A DNA stretch of 15,722 bases from an uncultured bacterium. GTDB taxonomy: Bacteria; Patescibacteriota; Minisyncoccia; Phycocordibacterales; UBA918. Location of the stretch: assembly GCA_913050645.1 (NCBI GenBank), contig CAJXAG010000023.1:1-15722 (forward strand), given 5' to 3'. A model generated the notes under the pieces. It searched no databases. It saw nothing but the letters and a program-made list of their open reading frames with translations, and had not been told where the DNA came from. A program made the position numbers and the translations under genes. Shown here one piece after another: positions 6,791 through 14,206 of this stretch. Position 1 is the first letter of the stretch. Every line of letters begins with the position of its first letter.

Positions 6791-7405
6791 TTAGTGCGCT
6801 AGTGCAATACATGTTACGGACGCTGGAGAATAAGGCTGCAACGCGGTTGCGGCTGCTTTGAGTGTTGCACCAGTGGTGCATACATCATCAACCAGTAGGA
6901 TATGCGCGCCCTGTATTATATGTGCGTGTCGTGTAGACACGGTAAATGCATTGTGCATATTCCCCAGACGCTCCTTCCGAGTAAGTGTGGTTTGCGGCTT
7001 TGTATCGCGCGTGCGTTTGAGGATTTTGGAAACGTTGTGGAAGTGGGGCATTGTTTTTATTGTGCGGCGGACGACCTCATCACTTTGGTTGTATCCACGT
7101 TTTCTGAGTCTTTTACTTGAAAGGGGAATAGATACTACATATGTATCACATGTAGGGAGCGTGTGCAGATACTGCGTTAGAGCATGTGTGAGCAGTATCT
7201 GCGCTTTGCGATGGTAGTGATATTTATTAAGATGGATAGCAGCTTTAACATGTGGGTCGTTGTAGGGAAGAAGGGTACGTGTACTTGCATGCTGTACGTT
7301 GGTGCTGAGCGCTGCAAATGATTCTTTGGTCATGTTTCTCAACAGCTGTTCATCTTCCGAAGGTGGGAAGAAAAAGTGTATAACCGACGTATAATCCAGA
7401 TGCAT
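6791..7405 (-). CDS. comF: ComF-family phosphoribosyltransferase-like protein
   Basis: The 204-residue product has the ComF core: RKRGYNQSDEV (102-112), TKPQTTLTRKERLGNM (135-150) and the PRPP-binding loop ILLVDDVCTTGAT (169-181). ComF proteins have a type I phosphoribosyltransferase fold and take part in uptake of transforming DNA in naturally competent bacteria. Typical ComF starts with a CxxC zinc finger; this one has no Cys in its first 85 residues and begins with a hydrophobic stretch VIHFFFPP, so the finger is missing or replaced. It is transcribed away from pilM and shares a 41-bp promoter region with it. Type IV pili and ComF both belong to DNA uptake in other bacteria, so the pairing is sensible. 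It could alternatively be a salvage-type phosphoribosyltransferase. Confidence 0.92.
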   Translation of the reverse strand: MHLDYTSVIHFFFPPSEDEQLLRNMTKESFAALSTNVQHASTRTLLPYNDPHVKAAIHLNKYHYHRKAQILLTHALTQYLHTLPTCDTYVVSIPLSSKRLRKRGYNQSDEVVRRTIKTMPHFHNVSKILKRTRDTKPQTTLTRKERLGNMHNAFTVSTRHAHIIQGAHILLVDDVCTTGATLKAAATALQPYSPASVTCIALAH

Positions 7406-7446
7406 GTACTTTGAGTATACCGCGAGAGTGCTAGAATAAGTGCACT
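7406..7446. promoter_or_regulatory. Divergent comF/pilM promoter region
   Basis: On the + strand TGCTAGAAT (7429-7437) is an extended -10, with a TTGAGT box only 15 bp upstream; its start site would fall about 2-3 bases before the pilM ATG at 7447. On the - strand TATACT (complement of 7414-7419) lies 8 bases before the comF ATG, so its transcript would also start at or next to the ATG. Neither gene has a Shine-Dalgarno site. Both are therefore probably translated from leaderless or nearly leaderless messages. Confidence 0.6.
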
Positions 7447-8535
7447 ATGTCACTGAGTTTCAAAAATTTGTTTTCAGGACTCTCACAGTCCAAAACGCAT
7501 CTGCCATCGCAGGTGGTGGGTGTTGATTTTGGGTCTTCCTCAGTAAAGGTGATTGAACTTAAGAAAGAGGAAGAGGTAGTGACGCTCGCAACATATGGTG
7601 AGCTGCAACTAGGCCCCTACGCAAACGAAGAACTTGGTAAGGCAGTCATACTCCCTATGGAGAAGCGTATTGAGGCGCTGGTGGATGTATTGCGCGAGTC
7701 AAAAGTAGGAGCTAAGCACGGATTGTTCACATTACCGCTTGCCAGTAGTTTTATTACGGTATTTTCTCTTTCTGCAAAGCAAGGTGAGGATCTTGGTCCG
7801 CGCGTACTGGTTGAAGCGCGAAAATATATTCCCGTACCAATGTCAGACGTGTCTTTTGAATGGACTGAGTTACCTGCCCTCTCTGGGCTTCCTGAGGATG
7901 TGCACGAAGTACTTGCGGTTGCGGTGCAGAACGAAGCGCAACAGGAGCTTGCTGATTTGAAGACTGCGGTAGCGATGGGCGAGCAGCCGAGCGAGATCGA
8001 GCTTTTTAGCGCATTGCGAGGATTGCGCAAGAACGATGATACCTCAGTTGTGGTTATTGATCTGGGAGCTAAAACCAGTAAGTTGTATGTCTCAAAGGAG
8101 GGGATGATTCGTCGTATTCATCGTGTTTTTTCTGGTGGTGCGATGGCGACACAGAAAATTACACAAGAGCTCTCAGTTGCATATGAAGAAGCAGAAAATA
8201 TGAAGCGTAACTATACTGACACTGATCCAAATGCGGCAGTTATTAAGAAAGCGGTGGTTACGACATTTGAACGACCGTTCCAAGAGTTTAAGCGGGTGCT
8301 TGAGCAGTATGAAGCGCGTGCCGGGGAATCTGTTGGGCGCGTCATTATTACCGGAGGCTCTGCATCGTTTGGTGACATGCAGACGTACGCGAGTTACATG
8401 CTTGATCGCTCTGTTGATCGAGCAAATCCGTTTACCAAAGTTGCATATCCTGCATTTATGGAAGATGTACTGTTAGATATTGCCCCAACGTTTTCTGTAG
8501 CACTTGGTGCAGCGCTCCGTGGCTTTGAGGCGTAA
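7447..8535 (+). CDS. pilM: Type IV pilus assembly protein PilM
   Basis: This 362-residue protein is a cytoplasmic actin-like ATPase-fold protein. The first phosphate motif is VGVDFGSSSVKVIEL (about 24-38), the second is VVVIDLGAKTSKLYV (about 201-215), and the adenosine-type motif IITGGSASF is near 299-307. The sequence and length match PilM, which binds the cytoplasmic tail of PilN and forms a ring that couples the PilB motor to the membrane platform. Between the motifs, residues 130-190 carry the usual small domain. It opens the pilus operon, has its own promoter with almost no leader, and is followed by pilN after a gap of about 55 bp. Confidence 0.94.
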   Translation: MSLSFKNLFSGLSQSKTHLPSQVVGVDFGSSSVKVIELKKEEEVVTLATYGELQLGPYANEELGKAVILPMEKRIEALVDVLRESKVGAKHGLFTLPLASSFITVFSLSAKQGEDLGPRVLVEARKYIPVPMSDVSFEWTELPALSGLPEDVHEVLAVAVQNEAQQELADLKTAVAMGEQPSEIELFSALRGLRKNDDTSVVVIDLGAKTSKLYVSKEGMIRRIHRVFSGGAMATQKITQELSVAYEEAENMKRNYTDTDPNAAVIKKAVVTTFERPFQEFKRVLEQYEARAGESVGRVIITGGSASFGDMQTYASYMLDRSVDRANPFTKVAYPAFMEDVLLDIAPTFSVALGAALRGFEA

Positions 8536-8590
8536 TTGGCTGTCCACACATGACCGAAGCAGATACCTGCGACCAATGTATAATTTTTAT

Positions 8591-9370
8591 ATGACAGGGC
8601 AGCAGAGTTCTTTTATCCCTAAGGCACCAGTGCGTGCTGAAGTGCAATCATCACGATCACGAAGGGTGTACATTCTTACATATGTTTCTTTCGTGCTTTT
8701 TTTCGCATCAATTTTGGCAACTGCCATTGTATTTTTCATCGATGTGAGTGCACAGAAAAATCTTGATTTTCAACAGAAGCGTTTGGATGAAGAATTTGCT
8801 GCGTTTGATGATGCCGGTCTTGCAGAAGTTCGTGAATTAAATGCACGATTGGTTGAAGCACAACGTTTGCTTGAACGGCATGTTTCCCCTGTGAGCATTA
8901 TGGCAGCGCTTGAGTTGGTGACGGTACAGTCAATTACAATAGATGCACTCAGCTTTACAAAGATAGAGGAAGGGGATGGGTACCTTCTTGAGGTTTCCGC
9001 ACGAGCTCCACAATTTAACGCAACACGATACCAACGAGATTTGCTTGATAGTACCGCTATCTTGTCGGGTGCTGATGTCGTTAATACAACATACGGCGTC
9101 GTAAATGATGAAGAAAATGGGAACAGTAAAAGTATTTTGACTGAAAAGGACGAGATTTCATTTACTATCACAAAGATACTTTCTGTTGATGATATTCCGC
9201 ACACCGCAAACCCAACAACTCAACTGCCATCCACAAGCTTGTCTTCTGACGCTGTTGCTGGTGACCAAACAACTACCTCTGCAGACGAGAACAGTGATTC
9301 AGAGCTACTTGGGGAAGCATTGGATGATGAGCAGCAGGGAGCGGATAGCACTAATGAAGTAATTGAATAA
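8591..9370 (+). CDS. pilN: Type IV pilus assembly protein PilN
   Basis: From ATG 8591 the protein has 259 residues. It has a basic cytoplasmic tail with FIPKAPV and SSRSRRVY, one membrane helix (about 26-50), a coiled-coil region (about 53-92, Gln/Glu/Leu-rich), a ferredoxin-like platform domain and an acidic, Ser/Thr-rich tail of about 60 residues from 200 onward. This is the PilN layout; PilN dimerises with PilO and binds PilM through its N-terminus. The frame is open further upstream (ATG at 8504 and 8576), but the 8504 start would overlap pilM by 32 bp and add a basic stretch unlike PilN. A perfect TATAAT (8579-8584) lies six bases before 8591, which supports that start through a leaderless transcript. 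The 8576 start remains possible. The acidic tail is longer than I expect for PilN. Confidence 0.86.
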   Translation: MTGQQSSFIPKAPVRAEVQSSRSRRVYILTYVSFVLFFASILATAIVFFIDVSAQKNLDFQQKRLDEEFAAFDDAGLAEVRELNARLVEAQRLLERHVSPVSIMAALELVTVQSITIDALSFTKIEEGDGYLLEVSARAPQFNATRYQRDLLDSTAILSGADVVNTTYGVVNDEENGNSKSILTEKDEISFTITKILSVDDIPHTANPTTQLPSTSLSSDAVAGDQTTTSADENSDSELLGEALDDEQQGADSTNEVIE

Positions 9371-9372
9371 TT

Positions 9373-9987
9373 ATGGGATACAGAACTATTTCACAAGTCG
9401 CAATGATTGTAGCAGCACTGTTTCTCGTATTTTCAGTGACGTTGCCACAGCTGGATTCAATTAAGGTAACTGATGCCAAAGCAAAAGAGTACGAAGATGC
9501 AGTACAAAAAACTGAAGAGTATAACCGTACACTCTCTGAACGCGTCAACACAAAAAATTCTCTCTTCAAAGATGATAAAATTGATATACTCAACCGATAT
9601 CTTCCTTTTGAGATTGACGAAATTACAGTCATGTCTGATATAAAGTTTATTGCAGACAATGCGTCTTTGGGTATTGTTGGTCTTGCAGTAGCTGAAGTTG
9701 AAGAAACAAAGAGCGATGTTGATCAGTATGGCTATGATCAAGAAAACCAAGAGTCAGAACCACAAAGTAAAATAGAATATGTTGATTTTGTACTCAGTGC
9801 ATACGGACCGTATGAAAGCATTAAAGGATTTCTTTCAGCTATTGAGTACAATCAGTATCAGATTGAGGTAGTAGGGATGTCTATTGAGCAGGAAAAGCTT
9901 ACTGAAGATGGTGAGAACGTAGTTATTGATGGCTCCCAGGTGTTTAGTTACGAGCTACAGCTTCGCGTGTATTATTTTAGTGGTTAA
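9373..9987 (+). CDS. pilO: Type IV pilus assembly protein PilO
   Basis: The 204-residue protein has an N-terminal membrane helix (about 8-26), a coiled coil (about 32-63, AKAKEYEDAVQKTEEYN) and a C-terminal ferredoxin-like domain with the conserved type of stretch SAYGPYESIKGFLSAIEYNQ (146-165). PilO pairs with PilN to form the platform that links the cytoplasmic motor to the pilus. It starts 2 bp after the pilN stop. An acidic, Gln-rich insert at about 112-130 interrupts the domain. Position, size and topology make the assignment secure, although the N-terminal half is weakly conserved in this family. Confidence 0.9.
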   Translation: MGYRTISQVAMIVAALFLVFSVTLPQLDSIKVTDAKAKEYEDAVQKTEEYNRTLSERVNTKNSLFKDDKIDILNRYLPFEIDEITVMSDIKFIADNASLGIVGLAVAEVEETKSDVDQYGYDQENQESEPQSKIEYVDFVLSAYGPYESIKGFLSAIEYNQYQIEVVGMSIEQEKLTEDGENVVIDGSQVFSYELQLRVYYFSG

Positions 9988-9999
9988 GGATTTGTATTT

Positions 10000-10290
10000 A
10001 TGACATCAGCACTTCAAAATTTACTGATCATCGTTGGGATACTCCTTATCGCAGGAATTGGGTATTATTTGTTTAAGCAAAACCAAGAGGAAGGTTTACA
10101 GAACGCACAGGTGGACAATCAGGCAGCAGTGCGCTCTGCTGAGTCACTTCGTCGACTAAATGAGTTACAAAACATTACGCTTGATACTACTCTTTTTTCA
10201 GATCCGCGATTTACATCATTTACATCATTTACAAATGAAGTTGCACCTGAACCATATGGCAAGGCTAATCCGTTTATAGAAAGCGACTAA
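10000..10290 (+). CDS. Small membrane protein of the pilus operon, PilP-like in position
   Basis: This 96-residue protein has a membrane helix at about 6-24, a polar linker and a conserved-looking end: LNELQNITLDTTLFSDPRF (53-71), then PEPYGKANPF. I recall small proteins with a FSDPxF and GxxNPF pattern at this place in pilus operons of Candidate Phyla bacteria. The NPF end recalls the PilP segment that contacts PilN/PilO, but the secretin-binding beta domain of PilP is absent, which would suit a cell without an outer membrane. An in-frame 9-base repeat (10208-10231) encodes FTSFTSFT. It lies 12 bp after pilO (AAGGA about 9 bases before the ATG) and 8 bp before pilB. Confidence 0.82.
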   Translation: MTSALQNLLIIVGILLIAGIGYYLFKQNQEEGLQNAQVDNQAAVRSAESLRRLNELQNITLDTTLFSDPRFTSFTSFTNEVAPEPYGKANPFIESD

Positions 10291-10298
10291 TGTAATGC

Positions 10299-12167
10299 AT
10301 GGAAGTACTACAGCAACTTACACAAGAGGGTGCAGTTACAAGTGAACAGGTTGCAGCAATTGAAGAACTTGTAACGCAAGAAGGTGTCTCCTACGAGGAG
10401 GCGATGCTTCGTGCTGGCTTAGTTGATGACATCGTACGTGATGCGTTTGCTGCCTACTACGGAGTACCTTCGTTGATGCTTGGTGAGAGTGACTCTATTG
10501 CTCAGTCGGTACTGGAATATATCCCTGAAGAATCGGCACGACACTATCGCATAATGCCAATTCGTTTAGAAGATGATGTGCTGGTTGTTGCGGCAAATGA
10601 CCCTGATAGTCTGCAGGTACGTGAGGCACTCAATTTCATCAGTACGAAACATAGTTTGCCATTTAAGTTTGTGTTCATGCTCAATCAAGACATTGAGCGC
10701 GCACTTTCAGTGTACGAGTCACTTACCGGAGAAGTAGGGGATGCACTTGGTTCGTTTGATCACGAGCTCGGTGCAGAGATTGAAAAAGGACAAAAACACA
10801 CAAAGGAAGACATTAAGGAGCAAATGGAACAATTGAAGGAAGATGCTCCTGTAACAAAGATTGTTGCAACGATTCTGCGATATGCGGTAGATGGCGGTGC
10901 GTCTGATATCCATATTGAGCCAACCGGCGCAAAGGTAGTGGTTCGTTTCCGTGTCGATGGTTTGCTTGCTAAAAGTCTCGAGCTTCCGCACAATGTGCAG
11001 TCTGCAGTGATTGCACGTGTAAAAATTCTCGCGTCAATGCGCTTGGACGAAAAGCGCAAGCCACAAGATGGTCGTTTTTCTGCAAGTTTTGACGGACGGA
11101 AGATTGATTTTCGTGTATCGGTCTTGCCAACTAATCACGGTGAGAAGGTGGTGATGCGTATTTTGGATAATGAACGAGGGGTGACAAGTCTTGAGGATAC
11201 CGGTATTTCTGGATATAACTTAGAAACTATACGACGGATGATTAATGAGCCGTACGGCATCATTCTTATTTCGGGTCCGACAGGTTCGGGTAAGTCAACA
11301 ACATTGTACACAATGCTTTCAGAGGTGGACAAGGTTACCAAAAATGTATTATCGCTTGAGGATCCGGTTGAGTACAACATTGAGGGAGTCAGTCAGTCAC
11401 AGATGCGTCCTGAGATTGGCTATTCGTTTGCTGCTGGTCTACGTAGCGCTCTTCGACAAGACCCTGATGTGATTATGGTAGGTGAGATCCGTGACAAGGA
11501 AACTGCCCAACTTGCGATTCAGGCTGCGCTTACCGGTCACTTGGTGCTTTCTACTATTCACACCAATAACTCAATCGGTGTGATTCCACGACTGATTGAT
11601 ATGGGTGTTGATCCATACCTTATTGCACCAACACTTAAGCTTGCGATTGCACAACGCCTTGCGCGACGACTCTGTCCTGACACCGGAACAGAAATGGATG
11701 TAACCGGTGGTGTACAGATGATGATTGATGATGCATTTACAACGTTACCGCAGAAGTATCATGACCGTATACCAAGTTCAAAGACTATGTTGCATCCAGA
11801 ACCATCTGCAGCATGTGCATCGGGTACAAAAGGTCGCGTGGCTGTTACTGAGGTGTTGCAGGTTGACGAAGCTATCCAGGAACTGATTCTCAATGGTGGA
11901 TCAGAGGAAGATATGTATGAAGCAGCTCGTAAAAATGGATTTATATCCATTAAGGAAGATGCAATCATTAAAGCGCTTAATCATGTTATCCCATACGAGG
12001 AAATGAACGTTTTTGGTAGCAAGGTTGGTATGGAAGAATTTGAGGAAGTTGCCACATCGCAGGTGGCAGTGCCGCAAGCAACCCAGGAAGAGGATGCTGA
12101 TACTGCAGAACCAAAGAACACGCCTGAAGAGGCAGCTGCGGAGGTACAACGAGAGTTGGAGTTGTAG
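10299..12167 (+). CDS. pilB: Type IV pilus extension ATPase PilB
   Basis: The 622-residue protein has an N-terminal MshEN/GspE-N domain (about 1-145), a linker, the N2 domain (about 180-290, SDIHIEP at 202-208) and a RecA-like ATPase. Walker A is GPTGSGKST (326-334), the Asp box LEDPVEY (353-359), Walker B VIMVGEIRD (391-399, Glu396) and the His box STIHTNN (His421). The usual four-Cys zinc site is degenerate: CPDTG keeps one Cys (459) and the second half ACASGTKGR keeps one (506). I recall similar half-sites in other Candidate Phyla PilB proteins. A Glu/Ala-rich tail follows from about 585. PilB hydrolyses ATP in the cytoplasm to add pilin subunits through the PilC platform. It ends the first transcription block of the pilus locus. 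Confidence 0.96.
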   Translation: MEVLQQLTQEGAVTSEQVAAIEELVTQEGVSYEEAMLRAGLVDDIVRDAFAAYYGVPSLMLGESDSIAQSVLEYIPEESARHYRIMPIRLEDDVLVVAANDPDSLQVREALNFISTKHSLPFKFVFMLNQDIERALSVYESLTGEVGDALGSFDHELGAEIEKGQKHTKEDIKEQMEQLKEDAPVTKIVATILRYAVDGGASDIHIEPTGAKVVVRFRVDGLLAKSLELPHNVQSAVIARVKILASMRLDEKRKPQDGRFSASFDGRKIDFRVSVLPTNHGEKVVMRILDNERGVTSLEDTGISGYNLETIRRMINEPYGIILISGPTGSGKSTTLYTMLSEVDKVTKNVLSLEDPVEYNIEGVSQSQMRPEIGYSFAAGLRSALRQDPDVIMVGEIRDKETAQLAIQAALTGHLVLSTIHTNNSIGVIPRLIDMGVDPYLIAPTLKLAIAQRLARRLCPDTGTEMDVTGGVQMMIDDAFTTLPQKYHDRIPSSKTMLHPEPSAACASGTKGRVAVTEVLQVDEAIQELILNGGSEEDMYEAARKNGFISIKEDAIIKALNHVIPYEEMNVFGSKVGMEEFEEVATSQVAVPQATQEEDADTAEPKNTPEEAAAEVQRELEL

Positions 12168-12500
12168 TTTTTGTGACGTTACCCGTTCGACTGTATGACA
12201 ACATACAGATTTTGCTCGCTTTGTTATCTCAGAAAGTAAACTTTCTTTGACAACCCTCGCTCAGCATTTGTGAAGAATTTGAAGCTTACTGTATGGGATA
12301 AACCCATACAGTTCTCACTTGTTCGGTCATAAAAATAAATAAGGCTAGCGCCTTGCTTATTTTTACGACACTCACTCGTTCGTTTAGTCATACAGAGCTT
12401 TACTGTATGGGGTAAACCCATACAGTTCTCACTCACTTGATCATAGAAATATATGTTCTAAAGAACGCATATTTCTACGATGCTCGTTCGTTCGACTGTA
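12168..12500. repeat. Array of six hairpins with conserved CTCACTCGTTCG-type linkers
   Basis: The gap between pilB and the receiver gene holds six inverted repeats. They are CTGTATG arms at 12191-12208; AGAAAG arms at 12231-12246; ACTGTATGGG arms at 12288-12312; a 16-bp arm pair with two mismatches at 12330-12365; a second ACTGTATGGG copy at 12402-12426; and a 16-base arm pair with two mismatches at 12444-12477. The third and fifth are near-identical direct repeats about 114 bp apart. Linkers are variants of TCTCACTCGTTCGTTCAT. Four loops contain TAAA. The first hairpin, 23 bp after the pilB stop and followed by ATTTT, may act as a weak terminator. No gene is supported here. Confidence 0.85.
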
Positions 12501-12509
12501 GATAACCGT

Positions 12510-12537
12510 TTGGGGGGTTGGAATTGTAGCGTATACT
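12510..12537 (+). promoter_or_regulatory. Promoter for receiver-pilT
   Basis: TATACT at 12532-12537 forms a -10 box, with TTGGGG (three of six to TTGACA) 16 bp upstream at 12510-12515. The start site would be near 12544, giving a leader of about 20 bases before ATG 12565. A weak AAGTGAG sits about seven bases before that ATG. Confidence 0.5.
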
Positions 12538-12564
12538 GTAAAAGTAATACTAAGTGAGTTCGTT

Positions 12565-12930
12565 ATGAAAATTCTACTCGTTGATGATGATGCGTTTTTA
12601 CGCGATATGTATGCAACAAAGTTCACCGAGGCAGGTGATACGGTTGCGGCTGCGCAAGATGGAATGAAAGCGCTTTCCCACTTAGACTCCGATACCTTCG
12701 ATGTGATTATTATGGATATGGTGATGCCGGGTATGTCTGGTGTTGATCTGTTGGGGGAGATAAAGAAAATAGACAACGCAGCAAAAAGTAAGTGTATTAT
12801 CCTTTCAAATCAGGGTGAACAGGAAGATATCGAAGCAGCAAACAGTGCAGGAGCTGATGGCTACATTATCAAAGCTGAGTCGATCCCAAGTGAGGTGGTT
12901 AGCAAGGTACATAATATTGTAAAAGAGTAA
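12565..12930 (+). CDS. Single-domain CheY-like response regulator
   Basis: The 121 residues form one receiver domain with no output domain. It shows the acidic pocket VDDDA (Asp7-Asp9), the phospho-acceptor Asp51 in IIMDMVMPGMSG, Ser81 at the switch position (IILSNQGE) and Lys103 in YIIKAES. Phosphorylation of Asp51 by a histidine kinase not present in the window would change its surface. It lies between the pilB and pilT motors, 1 bp before pilT and with its own promoter, so control of pilus extension or retraction is the natural guess. In other bacteria stand-alone receivers such as PilG and PilH act on twitching. The partner here is not visible. Confidence 0.93.
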   Translation: MKILLVDDDAFLRDMYATKFTEAGDTVAAAQDGMKALSHLDSDTFDVIIMDMVMPGMSGVDLLGEIKKIDNAAKSKCIILSNQGEQEDIEAANSAGADGYIIKAESIPSEVVSKVHNIVKE

Positions 12931-12931
12931 T

Positions 12932-14002
12932 ATGGCAGGAGTAGATTATAAACGAGAACTGAAAGATCTTATTGATGTAGTTGTTTCAGAGAAAGGGTCT
13001 GACCTCCACTTCTCAGTTGGAGCACATCCAGTGGTTCGAGTAACTGGCTCGTTGATTCAGTTGGTAAAGAAACCCATTCTGACTGATCAGGATGTGGAAG
13101 GTTTTGCAAAGGTATTGATGAGTAAAAAACGCTTTGAAGAATTTACAGAGCGGTTTGAGGTTGATTTTGCGTATGCACATGCAGACGGCGTTCGTTTTCG
13201 AGGTAACGCGTACTACCAAAGTGGCTCTATGTCAGTTGCACTGCGTCTGATTCCAAATAAGATTCGTACTATTGAAGAGCTTGGGCTACCACCAATTCTT
13301 GAAAGTTTTTCGCAGCGTACCCAGGGATTCTTCCTGTGTGTGGGTCCGGTGGGACAAGGGAAGTCCACGACACTTGCTGCTATTGTAGAGAATATCAATC
13401 AGAGCAGAGCAGATCATATTGTGACCATTGAAGATCCGATTGAGTATCTCTATGACCCGAAGAAGTCATTAGTCGATCAGCGTGAGATCGGTGTTGATTC
13501 ACACAGTTTTGAAAGTGCGCTGCACTCAGCCTTTCGTCAAGATGTTGATGTGATTTTGGTTGGTGAGATGCGTAATGCTGAGACTATTGGTACTGCGGTA
13601 ACTGCTGCTGAGACAGGACATCTTGTGCTTGCGACACTGCACACGAATAACGCGTCACAGACCATTGACCGTATTATTGACTCGTTTCCAGAAGGGCAAC
13701 ATGAGCAGATTCGTATGCAGCTCGCAGGGTCTTTGACAGGAATTTTCTCACAGCGACTGATTCCACGAATCGCTGGCGGGTTAATTCCTGCGTATGAGCT
13801 ATTGGTGAACAACAGTGCAGTTTCAAATCTTATCCGTGAAGGACGTACTCATGAGATTCAAACAGTTATTGAGACGGGGCTTGAGCACGGTATGATTGAT
13901 ATGAATCGATCATTGCTTGATTTAGTCAAGCGTGGAGAAATTACGGTAGAAAATGCGTTTGCGTATTCAACAAACCCAAAGGGCTTAGAACGTCTGATGT
14001 AA
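12932..14002 (+). CDS. pilT: Type IV pilus retraction ATPase PilT
   Basis: The 356-residue protein has the PilT layout: an N-terminal PAS-like domain (about 1-100, SDLHFSVG), then a RecA-like core. It shows Walker A GPVGQGKST (138-146), Asp box IEDPIEY (166-172), Walker B VILVGEMRN (207-215, Glu212) and His box ATLHTNN (His237). The C-terminal motif AVSNLIREGRTHEI (296-309) corresponds to the AIRNLIRE signature that separates PilT from PilB. PilT disassembles the pilus and pulls it in. Walker A reads PVGQ where PTGS is usual, but the essential Gly-Lys-Ser/Thr is intact. It starts 1 bp after the receiver stop, a sign of coupled translation. Confidence 0.95.
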   Translation: MAGVDYKRELKDLIDVVVSEKGSDLHFSVGAHPVVRVTGSLIQLVKKPILTDQDVEGFAKVLMSKKRFEEFTERFEVDFAYAHADGVRFRGNAYYQSGSMSVALRLIPNKIRTIEELGLPPILESFSQRTQGFFLCVGPVGQGKSTTLAAIVENINQSRADHIVTIEDPIEYLYDPKKSLVDQREIGVDSHSFESALHSAFRQDVDVILVGEMRNAETIGTAVTAAETGHLVLATLHTNNASQTIDRIIDSFPEGQHEQIRMQLAGSLTGIFSQRLIPRIAGGLIPAYELLVNNSAVSNLIREGRTHEIQTVIETGLEHGMIDMNRSLLDLVKRGEITVENAFAYSTNPKGLERLM

Positions 14003-14010
14003 ATGAGTAC

Positions 14011-14043
14011 CAATGCTCTTGTGTGTTCAGCACACGAGCATTG
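14011..14043 (+). terminator. Hairpin after pilT, possible weak terminator
   Basis: CAATGCTC..GTGTG pairs with CACACGAGCATTG around a TTCAG loop, with a two-base TT bulge in the left arm. It starts 8 bp after the pilT stop. There is no T-run directly after it, so termination would be weak or factor-dependent; RNA-end protection is an alternative role. Confidence 0.45.
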
Positions 14044-14069
14044 TCGTACGAATTTACCCGCCTAAATTT

Positions 14070-14099
14070 TTGCCCACACATTACAACTGCTGATATACA
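14070..14099 (+). promoter_or_regulatory. Promoter for pilC
   Basis: TTGCCC (14070-14075) and the extended -10 TGATATACA (14091-14099) are separated by 18 bp. A second possible -10, TACAAT, lies at 14110-14115. Either would produce a structured leader of roughly 85-100 bases before pilC ATG 14207. Confidence 0.45.
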
Positions 14100-14121
14100 A
14101 TTTATTGGGTACAATAGATGT

Positions 14122-14206
14122 AAAGGAGTATGCGAAAGTTTGCAAGCAAAAACTTGGGTGGATCTAAGGTTTTCTAATTCACTTCGCTCATAATAAAACC
14201 TAAGAC
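14122..14206 (+). promoter_or_regulatory. Structured pilC leader with start-adjacent hairpin and possible leader peptide
   Basis: Two hairpins can form: AAGTTT/AAACTT (14136-14155), and CTAAGGTTTT (14164-14173) with AAAACCTAAG (14195-14204), which has nine of ten pairs and ends two bases before the pilC ATG. The loop of the second carries TTCACTTCGCTCAT, like the linkers in the 12168-12500 array. A good AAAGGAG (14122-14128) precedes a 15-codon frame (ATG 14130, stop 14175-14177) that runs through the left arm. However, the spacing to that ATG is only one base. pilC itself has no Shine-Dalgarno site. Confidence 0.4.

Noticed and set aside
6858..7217. A 119-codon + strand frame opposite comF.
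   Set aside because: comF on the other strand has clear family motifs across the same bases; this frame is its shadow and has no domain of its own.
8504..8590. Upstream extension of pilN that would add 29 residues.
   Set aside because: It overlaps the end of pilM by 32 bp and adds a basic stretch not expected in PilN; the start at 8591 has better context.
12224..12436. A 70-codon open frame on the - strand with two repeated NCMGLxHTV stretches.
   Set aside because: The peptide repeat is just the translation of the two ACTGTATGGG hairpin repeats; no start signal or recognisable domain.
12168..12500. CRISPR array in the repeat-rich gap.
   Set aside because: Repeats are imperfect hairpins of different sequence with no regular spacing and no unique spacers of constant length; no cas gene is nearby.
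13346..13372. PilT Walker A with PVGQ in place of PTGS as a sign of an inactive motor.
   Set aside because: The catalytic Gly-Lys-Ser/Thr, Glu212 and His237 are all present, so the change looks tolerated.
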